Source: Siphlonurus alternatus
Lineage: Eukaryota > Arthropoda > Insecta > Ephemeroptera > Siphlonuridae
Reading direction: 5' to 3'
Length of the DNA stretch: 64,000 nt
Assembly (NCBI GenBank): GCA_949825025.1
Contig: OX463779.1
Coordinates: forward strand, 44,400,249-44,464,248
Under the pieces are notes generated by a model, which was not told the DNA's origin, did not search any database, and worked only from the letters and a program-made list of their open reading frames with translations. Shown piece by piece: positions 34,990 to 47,850 of this stretch (the first letter of the stretch is position 1; the number at the start of each line of letters is the position of its first letter). A program made the translations under genes and the position numbers.

Positions 34990-35260
34990 ACAGTCCTTAC
35001 TAAAATGTTGCAGAAAAAATTTCCCATTGAAACGAGCTTCTTTTTTACCCCAGAAAACATCTTTCAATTTTTTAAATAAGTGTTAGTTAAGGATTTAATT
35101 TTTAGGGGTTGGTATTTTTACCCCTTAATGTTGAAATTCTTGAATGTCTCCGATTTAAAAAATTCAAAGATGTTCTTCGGAGTAAAAAAATAAGTTAGTT
35201 CCAATGGGAAATTCAAAATTAGGATAAAATTATTTTTTTAACGTAGTAAGGGTCAATATC
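34990..35260. mobile_element. Imperfect foldback element
   Basis: CCTTACTAAAATG to TTTCCCATTGAAAC on the left pairs with CCAATGGGAAATTC to GTAGTAAGG on the right. The inner pairs ACCCCAGAAAACATCTTTC and GATGTTCTTCGGAGTAA also match in part. Diverged arms indicate age. Confidence 0.6.
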
Positions 35261-35440
35261 TCGTTATGGGTTGTTTTCATCACATTTTGAATTACATCAT
35301 TAGATCCAGATTTAGATCACCCCCTACAAATAAAATTGATTGCTGATTGGACAAAATATTTCTATCAACTTAATTTAACATGGGAATCCCATTTTAGGAA
35401 GTAATGCAAAACATGAATCCACCCCTAAAAAGGCGTGTAA

Positions 35441-35594
35441 AGCCGGTATTACACGATACAATTTTTCTGAATATTGCAAACAATTTTTCCTTACAAGAAA
35501 AATTCATCTCCATACAAACAAATGGAGTTCAAGTTTTCTTGTAAGGAAAAATTGTATTCAATAGTTAGAAAAATTTTATCGTGTAATACTGGCT
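35441..35594. mobile_element. 154-bp MITE with TAA duplications (PIF/Harbinger-like), relative of 9112
   Basis: The left end AGCCGGTATTACACGATAC matches the MITE at 9112, and the right end GTGTAATACTGGCT is its inverted partner. TAA flanks both sides (35438-35440 and 35595-35597). The interior adds a second inverted pair, TTTTCCTTACAAGAAAA and TTTTCTTGTAAGGAAAA, absent from the 76-bp copy. Non-coding. Confidence 0.85.
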
Positions 35595-36019
35595 TAAGAG
35601 TGATTTTAAAAAAATTCTAACACATATAATATATAATTTATGTCAAAAAAATTTAAAATCCTTCGCTTAATTATGTATGCCAAATTTCAACTTTCTAGCT
35701 GAAAGCTAGTCCTCCCGCCGAAAATTAAGCGTATGATCGGAACACCATATCTGACCTTGTCTGTAAATATATATACAATATTATATACAGTATATATATA
35801 TACATATATATATATATACATATATATATACACATATATATTAATATTATTTATTAGAATTTCTTTATAAAAAATTTTATTTTATTTATAAAAATGACTA
35901 AAATCTATTTTTTTTATAGTATTAAATTATTATATAGCTATAGTGGTAACAGCCTACTGAATAACAACTAAATTTTAAATAAGAGTAAATGAATAAGGAG
36001 ATATTATAACCTCTTGATG
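35595..36019. other. AT-rich non-coding interior
   Basis: No gene is seen. A TA/TATACA-rich tract lies at about 35766-35842. Confidence 0.5.
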
Positions 36020-36512
36020 AATGTTAAACGATTAATTATATCACCCTTTTCAGGAAAATAATCGTTTAATCGTATGTTAACCGTTCGAGTAAATTAATCG
36101 CTTGATTAATTAAACCGTGTGAGTAAATTAATCGTATAATAACCAATTGATGAAATTAACCGTATGAGTAAATTAATCGTATAATAACCGTTTGAGTAAA
36201 TTGACTGATTGAAATATTTTAACCGATTTAAGTATTGCATTTCATTAGTTAAAAGTAGCCGCAAAATTAGCAACGTTAGCGAATTGCAAATAAATAACCG
36301 ATGCGGGAAGTTAACTATCTCGGTTAATTTAATCGATGGTTTAAATTAACCGACTCATTAAAATTTAACCGATTACAATTAGACGGGTTTTTTAACTGAT
36401 CAAACATTTTCAGATTAATGGGCGGTTATAAACCGAACATCGGTTTGATTAAAACCGGTTAGAAAATTGACGGTCACCGGTTAAACAATTTTGTCGGTTA
36501 TTTACAGCCCTA
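36020..36512. repeat. Right subterminal TTAACCG/CGGTTAA array
   Basis: By eye about 12 exact TAACCG or CGGTTA hexamers lie in roughly 490 bp, with several TTAATCG variants. Part is a local tandem repeat built on GAGTAAATTAATCGTATAAT (about 36088-36200). Motif orientation is mixed and density is highest near the terminus CAGCCCTA. It mirrors the left array, which supports both being parts of one element. Inferred role: transposase binding. Confidence 0.75.
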
Positions 36513-36520
36513 TTTATTTT
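36513..36520. repeat. 8-bp target site duplication (right), giant hAT element
   Basis: TTTATTTT directly follows the terminal CAGCCCTA and is identical to 15842-15849. Confidence 0.75.
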
Positions 36521-37077
36521 ATCATCTCTTTCATGGGCACTTAAGCATGACATACAGGTGTATAATAAATTCATCAGGCATAATATAAATATAGTCCCCA
36601 CTCTATAATAAAATTATGACTTTTGGTTATCCTATTTTACTATTTCAATTTTATATATATATTTCTTGCATGAGCTGCATAAATCGATTCAGAATAACAA
36701 ATCGTATGAAATTAATATAATTTGATTCTTAAACCGCGATTACTTATGTCCTATAAAAGAGCAAATGTTAATAACTCTAACGGTTGACTTTTCTCGTGGA
36801 CTAAGATACTGTTTTGAGAGACGTAGGAGTGCCCATACAGACGAGGTGACATCAGCAGCATCTCAGCTGGACTATGCAGCCGTGCGGCTGACTCATTCCT
36901 CCTCTCTTCATATCCCTGAATGGAGACTTGATGGGTGCGTCAATTTATACCCAATATTTTAACATCAAAACTATAAATCAAGATATTTTGTAATAAATCT
37001 TACTCATTTTGAAGCATACTAAATTGTATTAGTATTGCTTGCATTTTATTCTTCGCTTGGGTGATTTTTCAACCTTG

Positions 37078-37110
<33 letters not shown>

Positions 37111-37902
37111 TGTTAAATTTTACCATGAAAGTCCTTCATGAAAACTTATTGTATTTAATTTAAATCTTTGTTTTTATTTAATTATGTAGCTAAGCATACA
37201 TCCTTTAATTAAATTCAACTTTATATATAATTTTAAAATAAATAAACAATAGAGAGATTATATTGATTAAAGTTATTTCTCGTCGTTTCTTTTTTTCTAT
37301 TTTTTTTTTTTTTATATATATAAAAAATTAAAGATATATATTATAGCGTATTTTTGTTTATTTATTTTTCAAGATATGCACTAACTTTATATTTACAGAT
37401 AAATTAATATTTATAAACAATATTTAAAAATCAACGAATTTTAGTAGAAGTTTTTTGCATGCATGATACAAGGTGACGAATATATAAAATGACATTAAAA
37501 AAAATTATATACTATTTTCAACTTTTATACATTACAAGAGTGAAAAAAAAAAGTGATTACATTAAACGATGTGCGTGTGTAGCCTCATAATACGGTTGAC
37601 CATAGCATGCTGCAGTATACTATAAAACGTATGATGAGGTACATTTCTACACATGTTCAAATGGGCTCGGAGGGGGGGGGGAGTACTTTTTGCAACGAAA
37701 CTCGAGGCTGGTGGGGTTAGCAGCTGATGTAGATTAGCGTAGAAGGGGGGGGGGGGGGCACCACAGATGAGTAATATAGCTTGCGGTTACAGGTCTGTAT
37801 GTCACCAATGTGTTACTACCAACTAACTAGATGCAAGGGACACACACTAGCAAACAATTTACTAAACATGTACCGGTGTATGCAATACCAATAAATCCTT
37901 AA
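36521..37902. other. Non-coding stretch with GC-richer patch and G-runs
   Basis: The patch at about 36765-36960 is less AT-rich, with a 65-residue frame that I do not recognise. An A-run lies at about 37082-37110. G-runs of about 10-14 occur at about 37673 and 37745. No gene is supported. Confidence 0.45.
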
Positions 37903-38082
37903 AGGTGGATTCACATGTCGATTTTTATCATGTGACGCGAATAATGCGCACTTGCTATAACATTCATTGACGGCCATATTTGGCGATTAAAAGAAAAAGA
38001 TCATCGTAATTAACGCGATTGCAGACGATTTCACAGCTTTTACGTCAAAATCGCGTCGCATCGCCATTATTTGAATCCGCCT
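37903..38082. mobile_element. MITE family D, copy 2, TAA duplications
   Basis: AGGTGGATTCACATG at the left and CAAATAATGG...GAATCCGCCT at the right give short inverted ends GG(T/C)GGATTC. TAA flanks both sides (37900-37902 and 38083-38085), which suggests PIF/Harbinger. Internal sequence matches the 2545 copy in inverse order. Confidence 0.7.
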
Positions 38083-39949
38083 TAACATTACTCTGTTTTA
38101 AGGATAATCATCGAAATTAATGCTACCGTATCTAAATTGTTTCCAAGCTTGAACCTTGTATAATTTTAATATACATAAAAAAACACAATTATTATGCAAT
38201 AAATTTTAACCACGTGCTGACAATGTATTATTTTTTTTTTGTCTATTTACTTCTGTATACAATAAAATTATATCCTTGGTTATCATGTGTGTATATTTCT
38301 TTTTATCACTGGCGTGCAGCTTTGTTGTCTTTTTGATATTTAAAATAATGATATATAATTAAATATACACATGAAAACAATAAGCACCGTTATTTTTTAA
38401 ACAATACATGTTTTTTTGCGTGTTTTTAGCTATTTAGTCAACATTTTTTAAAAAATAACTAATTAAAAAAAGTTAGATAATTACATTTAATCAATTAAAC
38501 TTTTTTTACAAAAAAAAAGTGAACTTTTAATGAAAATGTAAAAAAAAAGGACGAAAAAAAATTCAATTGTCTGATAGCCGATAAGTTTGAAGGCTCGTTT
38601 GCCTATCGGGCAAGGCTGCCAATTAAGTAAGGGGGAGGGAGGAGGGTAGTGATTTTGGAAGCTTCCAACTTTATACCGACAAAGAGACAACACTACGTAG
38701 TGAAGGTTGGTGGAAAGAGGGGAAGGGGAAACCGACTGGAAAGCGCGATTAATTTGAGACGAGTACGTATATATACACGACTCGGGCTGTTTTAATTGAG
38801 TTCACTGTTGACACGGAATAAATTAAACTCAGCAGGCTAGGAGAGTGTGGGGGGGTAGGGTCACATGGCACGTATGTCCCATCACAGTACAGCTTTACAT
38901 CGCAGGAGGGATGTTATATAATAGCAGAGATATGCATAAAAGAGGATATATAATCCAGCACAAGATAAAATTAATTGTTTTCTAATGAAATATAAACCAC
39001 AATATATATGTTATTATACCAACATTTATTTATTTTTGTTTTTGGTATATTTTGATTATAATCAAAAAGGCATCATTTTTATGAACATTTAATCAATTTA
39101 ATAATACAGCGCCCAAGCAAAACATTCAGGGCAAAAATGTTCTACAAGAAGTATATTGAATATATATTCTTGCTATTGTTTATATTTTTGCAGAAAAAAG
39201 TTTAGGCGCAAATTAAATGTTTTTTGTTTAGTTTTGTTGATCTATGTATAAATTAATGTGAAAATAATAATTACATTTTAAATTTTTCTTCCAGCTACAA
39301 TATAATACTCCCACAATAAAACCACCACAATGTACAATCTAAACACAAAACAACTTTCTTTTTTTATAAAATATACTACACATTTTTTACTACAAAAAAA
39401 TGAGAAAAGAATGAGAAATAAAATTGCAACGAATGTAATAAAAATTCTATATATTTTTCTATAAAGATTCTAGTAACGTACTCGTGCATGGTTCTTTCAA
39501 ATATGATATATTTTATTATATAATATATATTTATATTTATATATATATATTTATATATATAATATACATTCTGCATATGTGACGTATATAAATCAATTTA
39601 AAATTTCGTCAAAACTCAAATATAAAATCAATATTCAGGCACACACATATTTATATTATATGCAATGCTTTTCTCCCTGCCACCATCAGAAGCACCAAAG
39701 TTACACTTATTCTCATATATTGTTGTGCACACATCTATTGTTGAGTATTGCAAGCTATGTAAAATACTGCAGGCTTTTCAGTAGTAAAATGTCAAGGAAT
39801 TTTATTTTTTTTTTTTTTTTTTTTAATTTGGCACGAATCTATATACGAAGGAAGCACTCTAGAAACTGCATTTTCAAATAAATTTGAAAAATAATATTAT
39901 GATATCGTTTTCAATTGACAACAACAATTACTTTGAATTTTTTAATTTC
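38083..39949. other. AT-rich non-coding stretch
   Basis: A GC-richer patch at about 38570-38760 is unassigned. A (TA)-rich stretch lies near 39505-39560 and a T-run at about 39806-39824. No gene is supported. Confidence 0.5.
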
Positions 39950-40225
39950 ATAATTAGAATATAATACATAAAATTATAGTTTTCTGAATTTTTTAGATTT
40001 TTTGGAATGCGGGAACTAATTTTAAAAATAAAATATTAAAGATGTTTTAATCAAGATGGTACTATACTTGATCGGACATTCACATCTTCAACAGCCAATC
40101 ACAACGCGAGAAACTGACGTCAAATCAAGTAGTACCACCCTAATTCAGATAATTTCAATTTTTTTTTTTAATTAGTTCCCACATTGAAAAAAATCTGAAA
40201 AATTCAAAAAAGCATTCTATAATAT
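39950..40225. mobile_element. Foldback family H, copy 1 (diverged)
   Basis: The arms carry TTTTCTGAATTTTTTAGATT, TTTTGGAATGCGGGAACTAA and the inverted AATTAGTTCCCACATTG, as in the long copy at 40990-41381. A central AGCCAATCACAACGCG and CTGACGTCA replace the duplicated centre of that copy. Confidence 0.75.
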
Positions 40226-40989
40226 AGTAAATTTTACAAAGTATTGAAGAAATCTTATAGTATAACGATTAAGTATATAAAGTTCAGCTTAATATAACAT
40301 AACTTAATTACAATGACTTACCAGTCTACCAGTCTTACCATTTTACCATTAACCAAGATTTTATTATTTTTTATATGTCGACAAAGAGTTCGCGACTATG
40401 CAGGGATGTTCTATTTTTCTTTATAATAAATTATAACTATAAGGAGAAAGAAAAGCTCAAGAGACGATATTCTTAAAGAATTTTTATATAGAACGATAAA
40501 AAAAAAATCTATATTTTTGCAACATGAAACATCAGGCGTCAAAAGTGTAAGCAGCTTATGTATCTACCTGGCGACCACAAAGCTTGTTAGCTTGTGTGAC
40601 AGTATCAAACACGAAGGAAAATAATTATTCTCCTTCTTATAAATGTTCAAGTACTTCAAGTTGATGTTCAAAGACCATCGAGTCTTTTTTTCTTTCTGTG
40701 GTGGTATACTGATTACATCATTTCAACATATACACCTGAAATCAACATTATTCCAAACCTATTCGCAAAATTCAAAAACTCTAACCTTAAAATACTTTTG
40801 CAGAGGGCAAAAAAACACATTGCTTATGTATTCTTCTATGGAGATACGCCTCACCCTCATGCATCATATAACACTATATATTATAAATATTATAACGAAT
40901 ATAATATATATGTTGGACAGCTGAAGTGCTTTATATTATATACTCCAGTAAAATTAAGCATTTTTTTACACCTCTAAATGAGCAAGTAT
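40226..40989. other. AT-rich non-coding stretch
   Basis: The 93-residue plus-strand frame at 40643-40924 shows no recognisable motif; it is not supported as a gene. Confidence 0.45.
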
Positions 40990-41381
40990 AATAGACAATA
41001 ATGGTTGCATTTTTGTATTTCATAATTAGAAAATATACCTAAAATTATGCTTTTCTGAATTTTTTCAGATTTTTTGGAGTGCGAGAACTAATTTTAAAAA
41101 AATATTTAAAATCTCTGAATTAGGGTGGTACATCTGATGGGACAACCGTGACGTCATTTGTCGTGCTGTGATTGGCTATTGATGATATCACGGTTGCTGT
41201 GATTGGCTATTGATGACGTCACGGTTGTCCCATCAGATGTACCACCCTAATTCAGATATTTTAAATATTTTTTAAAAATTAGTTCCCGCACTCCAAAAAA
41301 TCTGAAAAAATTTCAGAAAAGCATAATTATATGTATATTTTCTAATTATGAAATAAAAAAATGCAACCATTATTGTCTATT
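40990..41381. mobile_element. 392-bp near-perfect foldback family H, copy 2
   Basis: The ends AATAGACAATAATGGTTGC and its complement start arms of about 170-180 bp that pair almost without interruption, through TGCGAGAACTAATTTT, GAATTAGGGTGGTAC and CATCTGATGGGACAACCGTG. The centre contains two tandem copies of GCTGTGATTGGCTATTGATG. No convincing target duplication was found. Fragments also lie at 39950 and 47715. Confidence 0.9.
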
Positions 41382-42429
41382 GCATAGATGAAGTCTAATT
41401 TTAAGCCGGGTATAAGTTTGTTTATTTTGATTATTGCAATAATCCAAAACAATTTGGGCCTGGCTTAAAATGAGACCACATTAGATAATTATAATCTTTA
41501 ATAATAATTAAATAAATTTTATTTAATTATATATACTTGTATTTATATTGTATGAAATGTACAAGCACTCAAGCAGTAATTCCTTCAGAAAATAAATGAA
41601 TAAATAAAACTAAAAATGTTTTTTTTTTTTCATATATTATTTTGCAGAGTATACCAGTATAAACTATACAGTTATGAGTACAAGTATTATAGAGCTTGAA
41701 TATTGTTACAGCAAATACTTCAAAAATAACGCTGCTGCATGAAAACTCTCGTATATTGTGGAGGTTAACTCTTTATATAACACTCGTTGGTCCATAAGGG
41801 GTGGTAAACAACAGCCCTCCTCCCTTTCCATTCTATCTAATAATCCTATGTCACGTACAAACCACCCCTAACAACAAGCTAGCTACACTTCATTCCCCCC
41901 CGTGACCTGCTATATAAGCCTGCGTAACATAGCATCGTTCTACTACTTGTCGCAATAGCTCAATGACACTATATGTACGTAGGCATCACAGTATAGAATC
42001 AGAAAACAATGCAAGCGAGAGCACACTATATACTGTCACTCTAAAACAACGACCAGGGCATGGCAAAAACATAACAAAAACTTTCATAACACTCCCTCCC
42101 CCCTCAAGTTATATAGATGTGCTGCAGAGAGAGGGTTGTAGATATATATGGAATATTGTGAGAGAGAGGTGAGTGGGTATAGGTGCAAGAGAGAGATCCA
42201 CTTCATGGGGATTATGAATATACAGCAGGTTAAATATTTATAGCATTTAATAAAATAATAGAGCTGAATAACAAAAGAGAAGCAAGTAGTGAGAACGTAA
42301 ATAATTTTTTTATTTTTAAAAACACGGTATTTTTATTTATAATATTAGAAATATGCACATGGCAATACGGAGATTTTAAATTATAACGAGTATTTTTTTT
42401 CAACGATTAAATTAAATTATAACTGCTGG
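41382..42429. other. Non-coding stretch with a promoter-like patch
   Basis: At about 41905 the sequence CTGCTATATAAGCCTGCG is TATA-box-like within a locally GC-richer context (41790-42180), with an open frame of 69 residues starting at 41963. It could be a promoter and first exon, but nothing else supports a gene. Confidence 0.35.
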
Positions 42430-42725
42430 AGCCAGAGAATATTTTTCTATGATAGAATAAAAAAAAAATCGAGATTCTCTAAAATTTAATCGCTTATGGT
42501 TTGAGCAAATTCAATCTGGCAATTTTCTCCTATAGTAGCTCCTTTTCCGGTTTCTGTCCATAAGGCCAATGTTAAACTTCTACCTCAGTTTTAACAAAAC
42601 TGATAAGACAGGTTTGCTTCAAAATTTATGTGCCACCTATATTGATGGCGAGTTCTAACAATAAGTCCCCTGCAAGTCTTGTTGCATTCAGGCGAGATCT
42701 CAATTAACTGAGATTCATCCTTAAT
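42430..42725 (+). repeat. Dispersed repeat family C, copy 2
   Basis: Same landmarks and order as 14870-15190, including AATCGCTTATGGTTTGAGC, CCATAAGGCCAATGTTAAAC, ACTGATAAGACAGG and TGCAAGTCTTGTTGCATTCA. Confidence 0.8.
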
Positions 42726-43780
42726 ATTTTATGTGCTCCAATTATTTTAAAATCACTGAATGCATTTATAGCAGTAAAATGCAACCTTTTGCGCAGTAAA
42801 ATATGTTAATACCATGGCTTAAAATCATAATGTTTAACTATTTTAATATAATGATATTATATGCTCTATAATAAAACATTACAATTATTTAACAGTACAT
42901 TAGCAATTCTAGCTATATTATAGTATAGTAAATACTTAAGCTTTAATTCCATGTAGATGTATATTATATACATAGAAATATTTAGCATAATACTTGAAAG
43001 TTAAGTATAAAATATCCAAGCTATTCCTATTCCTTGTCCTAATGAAATGACAACTCCCATATCCAGTAAATTAACACCGATCTCTATGGTAATTTCTGAC
43101 CGAGGGGGTTACTAGGAGATCCGGACACGGTATAGCACGGATCTCTCTCTTGAAGCGGAACAAGTTGAAGATTCATTTGTTGTTTCTCCTTGCTTCACTT
43201 ACCGCCACGCCACGATGCTTACCTGCATGCATCGTCACCATACCTGTAGTATACACCTGCTGATGATGGCTGCTTCCGTGCACCTAACCAATATCATAAT
43301 GTATACGGGTAACAAGCCCCTATATATTTTAAAACCAGTTTTTACAATATATGACTATCAAGGACAACTTTTTTAATGTAAAAAATTCATTAAAAAAAAT
43401 GCTTTGTAGAAATGGAAAATTAAATAATCAAAGTTGAATTAAATACAATTACAATATAATTTATATACTACCAGTTCAAATTAATTGACTTAATTAAATA
43501 GGATGCAAGTTTAATTCTTATATAGGTTTCTGAGTCATTAATTTTCTAATTAATTTATATACTGTAGTTGTTAAATGAAAAAAAAAAATGAGTCGGAAAT
43601 ATAAAATAAATTTAAATAGTATAATTTTAGCTGTCATGCAATATCAAGGAAGCTATATAAAATTTATTTTAAATAATATAATAGTAAAATTTATATAATA
43701 TATACGCATGTTTTTTTTTTTTTCGTTTTTATTTTTATTATTATTTAATCGCTAATGACGGAGAGAAACCAAAAAATATA
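42726..43780. other. AT-rich non-coding stretch
   Basis: A GC-richer patch at about 43070-43310 (CCACGCCACGATGC) is unassigned. The remainder is AT-rich. Confidence 0.45.
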
Positions 43781-44072
43781 TACCCTAGTTAAAAATTTAC
43801 GTGTTTAACTAACTCTACTCAACTAACTTTACACGTCTAAACTTAATCTTATTACGTCTTTTTACCTCAAAAACATTGCACATCTTATTTTCTCCTCGCT
43901 CAAAGTGAGACTAAAATGAAGACAGTATTTCTAATATTTTATGCTCAATATATTAGAGGAAAAAAGACGTGATCTCGTTTTTTTCCCTCTAAAATAATGC
44001 AAAATAGGAGGGGATTAGAAGTAGAGAAAGCTTAATAGTAAATAAAAGATGAAATTTATTTTTAAGTCGGGT
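43781..44072 (-). repeat. Dispersed repeat family A, copy 3
   Basis: In opposite orientation to the other copies. TACCCTAGTTAAAAATTTAC at one end and AAATTTATTTTTAAGTCGG with GTA at the other form short inverted termini, giving the best view of the family boundaries. Internal landmarks TTTCTCCTCGCTCAAAGTGA and AGAGGAAAAAAGACG are present. Confidence 0.8.
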
Positions 44073-47025
44073 AAAAAGAATCCATTTTTTCCTCGTAGTT
44101 ATGCAACCTGCTCGACAGAGATTGTTCTTCAAACTTGAAGGACTATAATAAAGTATGATAAATATTAACTAACTGGGGTTGAGAATTTAACACCTTTGAT
44201 GAACGCATCGATAAAAATTGAAGAGGTTTTGTCTGAAAAGTCAATATTCCGGTATAGAGATCAAAGAGGGGAAAGAAACTGCAAGTAAACTGCAGACAAC
44301 GACATTTGTGACGGCTGAGTGGCGGAGATTGCTCTCCCTTTGTGGTCCATACAGCATCTCTGGACACTGACTGCGTGGGTTCCACCTTCCTCTCTTTATT
44401 TCTCTTTTAACATAGCTTTCAAATAAACAACAGCTTTTTTTCTAACGTTTTATTTAAAGTCTTTAGCTTCTTTTTTTTCTCATCCAGCACTAAATTGCTT
44501 CTTTTTTTTTATTTATATATTTATTGTCATCCGATGCACTCACATAACTAAACGATGCATAACCTGAAATGTTAAATATAAATAAAGTGTTACCTTTTGA
44601 AAACAAATTAAAATAATTCAAGTCTACATTTAATATTTAAAACAAATCTTATAGAGAAAATATATTTTAAACAAAAAAAAAAAGTTCATACGTGATAAAT
44701 TTATAAAAATAAATGTAATTTTAACACAAAGATTTACCTTCTCAAAAATACTTGCCAAAAATAAAGTATTATACATTATTTTTCAACAAACTCTTTCCTT
44801 TTTTTTTCAGAATACTTTTTTTTTTATTCGTAACTAGACTGATGTATGTAGTGGCACATACAGCAACATATATGATAATTATTCGCACCATCTCACACGC
44901 CGCACGCTTGCAAATATATAGATGCTTGTACCATTTTTCTTTGTCTATGTTTCCCTCCCCAAAAACTTTACGTCTACGACGAGAGATTTACATCAGAGGG
45001 ATAACTGTTAGCCAACCCCAGAACACGGATAGAAAAGGAAGTTGGTATTCCCTGCCAAAAAATTGTGTGGTTTTGTCGTTCGTGCTCGAGCGGTCTCTGC
45101 TATTCACTAGACCGAGTGATTACTAACTGCAGTAACAATCACGATGTGCTGAGGTTAATTGTTGAGCACAAAAACAGAATTTAACAATTAACAATTGAAA
45201 TTATTAATGCTAACTAAATTATTTTTAATGTCATGATTAAATTTTCATGTCTTTATGTGTAATTATAATAATTTGTGATAATATCTTTTAATAAATTAAA
45301 TAATTAATTTTTTATAAATAATGTAAATGTTTTTTTTTATACTGAAAAAAAAATCATATAAAATCTCAGTTTTGATTAATCTAAGCTCTTGACCTCCATT
45401 CCTTAATTGCAGGTATGAAAACACCTTGATATTTCATTAAGAGTAAACAAAAAATTGTTTGTTCTTTTATCAACTGCAAGGGCAATAAGCAAGAGAGAAA
45501 ACATATGAGAGCAGCAGAAACTGAACCAGAATTATGATAAAAAAAATTGATCAAATTTTCAGAAGTTTCCATGTTTTTCAGGACTTTGTCGCTCATATAT
45601 CAACGTTCTTTTATACAGGTGAAGACACCGATTTGACCAATGTTAAAAGGCTTAGTCAATTACATTAGATGATTTAAGTATTCTAGACCCCAATAGCTAA
45701 AATTTGAACATGCAAACATTTTTGAAATTTCGCAGTACAATGGGTCCTAAAAAATTGAGGCACGAAATTCCAGTGTAAAAAATCCTTGTTTTTTTTTAAC
45801 AAGGATTCTACTGTTCTGGGAAATTGTGAACTTTCTGACATTTTAGACCATTTCTGGCCATATTAAGATACGAATTAAGGTATCTGATAATGTAATGAAG
45901 TACAATGCCCCTGGTAGGCCTAATGTATTTTTTTTTAAATATCTTTTTGTTGGCAAGCTTCTGGTTGTTGTGAGCTCCAGTATTTACTTGTCGGGTGAGG
46001 GGGTGTTGACACGAACCATCAGATACAGAAATGAGAGTGCACCGACCCCTCCATGCAGCAGAAGAAGCTATCTTTAGCCCTCGTCGAGTGCACAGCGTGT
46101 CTCTGTTATGTCGACTACTTTTGAAACGTATCCAATTTTGTGAAGAGTTTGTTAATAAATTTAAGTTGAACTCAACACATTTATGTTTTAATTTACTTAA
46201 TCATTATAATATAGTGTCTTAATATGAAAATTCAATAGTTCGAAGCTGAAATATCTCAGAATAAAGAATAACAATGCTATTACAAATTTTCTAACTTTTC
46301 ATTTTGATGGACTTTACAGTATTTTATATTATATATACACTATTTTATACATATAGCAGAGATATGGTGCCGGAAAAAAAAAACGATAATTCGAAATTGA
46401 ATGAACCGGAAAATAGATACTTTATATTAAATATAAATACGTTTTTTTTTTAAAGAAATACGGATAATATTTTTTTATTTTATATAAATAATTTTAAAAG
46501 GTTTAAAGCATTATGTAATTTTTTTGTTTATAAAAAGAGGATCAATTAAATAATTTATTATTCTTTATATATGCCAGCATCAATACCGCGCATCCAAGTG
46601 TACGTGATGGGACATCAAGTCAGTGATTCTATACGTATATATTTATCAATTAATAAATTAAAATATTTTTATTAATTTTTATTTTCTCAGCAGTGCTACA
46701 AATTATGAGATTATGACGCGTCATATAAATTAATGTACAACATAATAAAGTTGGTTTCCCCTATAAGTACTACAATAATAACTTCATTGCTATAAATAAA
46801 GAGATTAAAAAAATTAAAAGCTTAATCAATTTGCGTCTAATTTTCAATCTTTCATAATAATAATATTGCCATGCATGGCTATAGAAAATTAACATTTTGT
46901 TAAGAGTTATAGACCTTGGTTTCTTTGAAACAAAACTAATATTACATGCACCTAATAAGCACCAAGTCAGAAGAAAATTATTTAAATAATATTCTTAAAC
47001 TCGGTATGGTCTAGGAAACACTAAT
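44073..47025. other. Non-coding stretch without recognised genes
   Basis: Frames at 44143-44385 (minus), 44752-45126 (plus), 45381-45596 (minus) and 45895-46077 (plus) were read and show no known domain, signal peptide or splice-supported extension. The region 44230-44390 is less AT-rich. A short hairpin AATCCTTG(T)n...AACAAGGATT lies at about 45780-45810. Confidence 0.4.
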
Positions 47026-47289
47026 GGGGGGCATTCACAAAGCACTATTTATTCCAACTTAAGCCTCGATTTTTATCCCGGGTTAAATCGAGTACTAAAT
47101 CAGGGCTAAAATCTAAAAACATAAGCTAAATCGGTGCTAAGCAACGTTAAATACATAATACGTTGGCACCGAATTAGCAAATATTTTTTAGCCCCTGGTT
47201 TAGCATAATGTTTTATAGTACTCAAATTAACCCGGGATAAAATTCAAGGTTAAAGTGGGGCTAAAGTGCTTTGTGAATGCCCCCCCCCC
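47026..47289. mobile_element. MITE of the GGGGCATTCACAAAG family, copy 3
   Basis: GGGGGGCATTCACAAAGCAC at the left and GTGCTTTGTGAATGCCCC at the right are inverted termini. Internal pairing (TTTATCCCGGGTTAA and TTAACCCGGGATAAA, GAGTACTAAATC and partner) makes most of the element a foldback. G/C runs at the ends obscure the target duplication. Confidence 0.85.
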
Positions 47290-47650
47290 TCTTTTTTTAG
47301 TCAAATTCGACGATTCTCAAAACAGCTGATTGAAACAACTGAGGGTTTTCAGATTTGTTCGAGGTGAGTCTTCTAGCAAGTTCTCTGAATTAAATTCGAC
47401 GTGGCTCATGTCAGCAGCTCGTACGTCAAACGTTTGCACGTGACTTAATCCCCCCTCCCCCTTCTCATACAGAAGAGGGCTCTCAACTGTCGTATACGTT
47501 CGTGCACATATAATCGTCTATAAAAACGTGTCTCATTAATAGAGTATCGACCTCAAAATTTTTTATTGCAAATATGGATAGAGGGTGCAAAGTTATATGC
47601 CACTCTGCTTTTTTTCACATTTTTTAGAGGCCATGTATTACTAAAAAGTT
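47290..47650. other. Non-coding stretch, partly GC-richer
   Basis: No gene is seen. The area around 47340-47480 is less AT-rich, with no frame or motif recognised. Confidence 0.4.
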
Positions 47651-47654
47651 TTGC

Positions 47655-47740
47655 CAAGGTCGGGTTTGAACCCACGCCCCTTTTAGATCCTATCCTTTAA
47701 TTAAAAGAGTCACTTTATCTGTAATTTCAATATTTTTTTA
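47655..47740 (-). pseudogene. tRNA-like B-box remnant
   Basis: On the minus strand GTGGGTTCAAACCCGAC is a T-arm-like hairpin with a near-consensus pol III B-box. Upstream sequence has only a weak A-box candidate and no complete cloverleaf. A decayed tRNA or SINE piece is likely. It is followed on the plus strand by a fragment resembling foldback family H (AAAATAGTTCCCTGACTC, about 47735-47850). Confidence 0.4.
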
Positions 47741-47850
47741 AAAAATAGTTCCCTGACTCTAAAAATTCTATAAAAAAAAATCAGACTATAAGCATAATTT
47801 TGCAGCCTATTCATTTCTGCGAAAAAAAAATTGAAGGTCGATACTCCATT

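Noticed and set aside
44752..45126. 124-residue plus-strand frame
   Set aside because: Hydrophobic residues come from T-rich sequence; no recognisable domain and no promoter or polyadenylation context.
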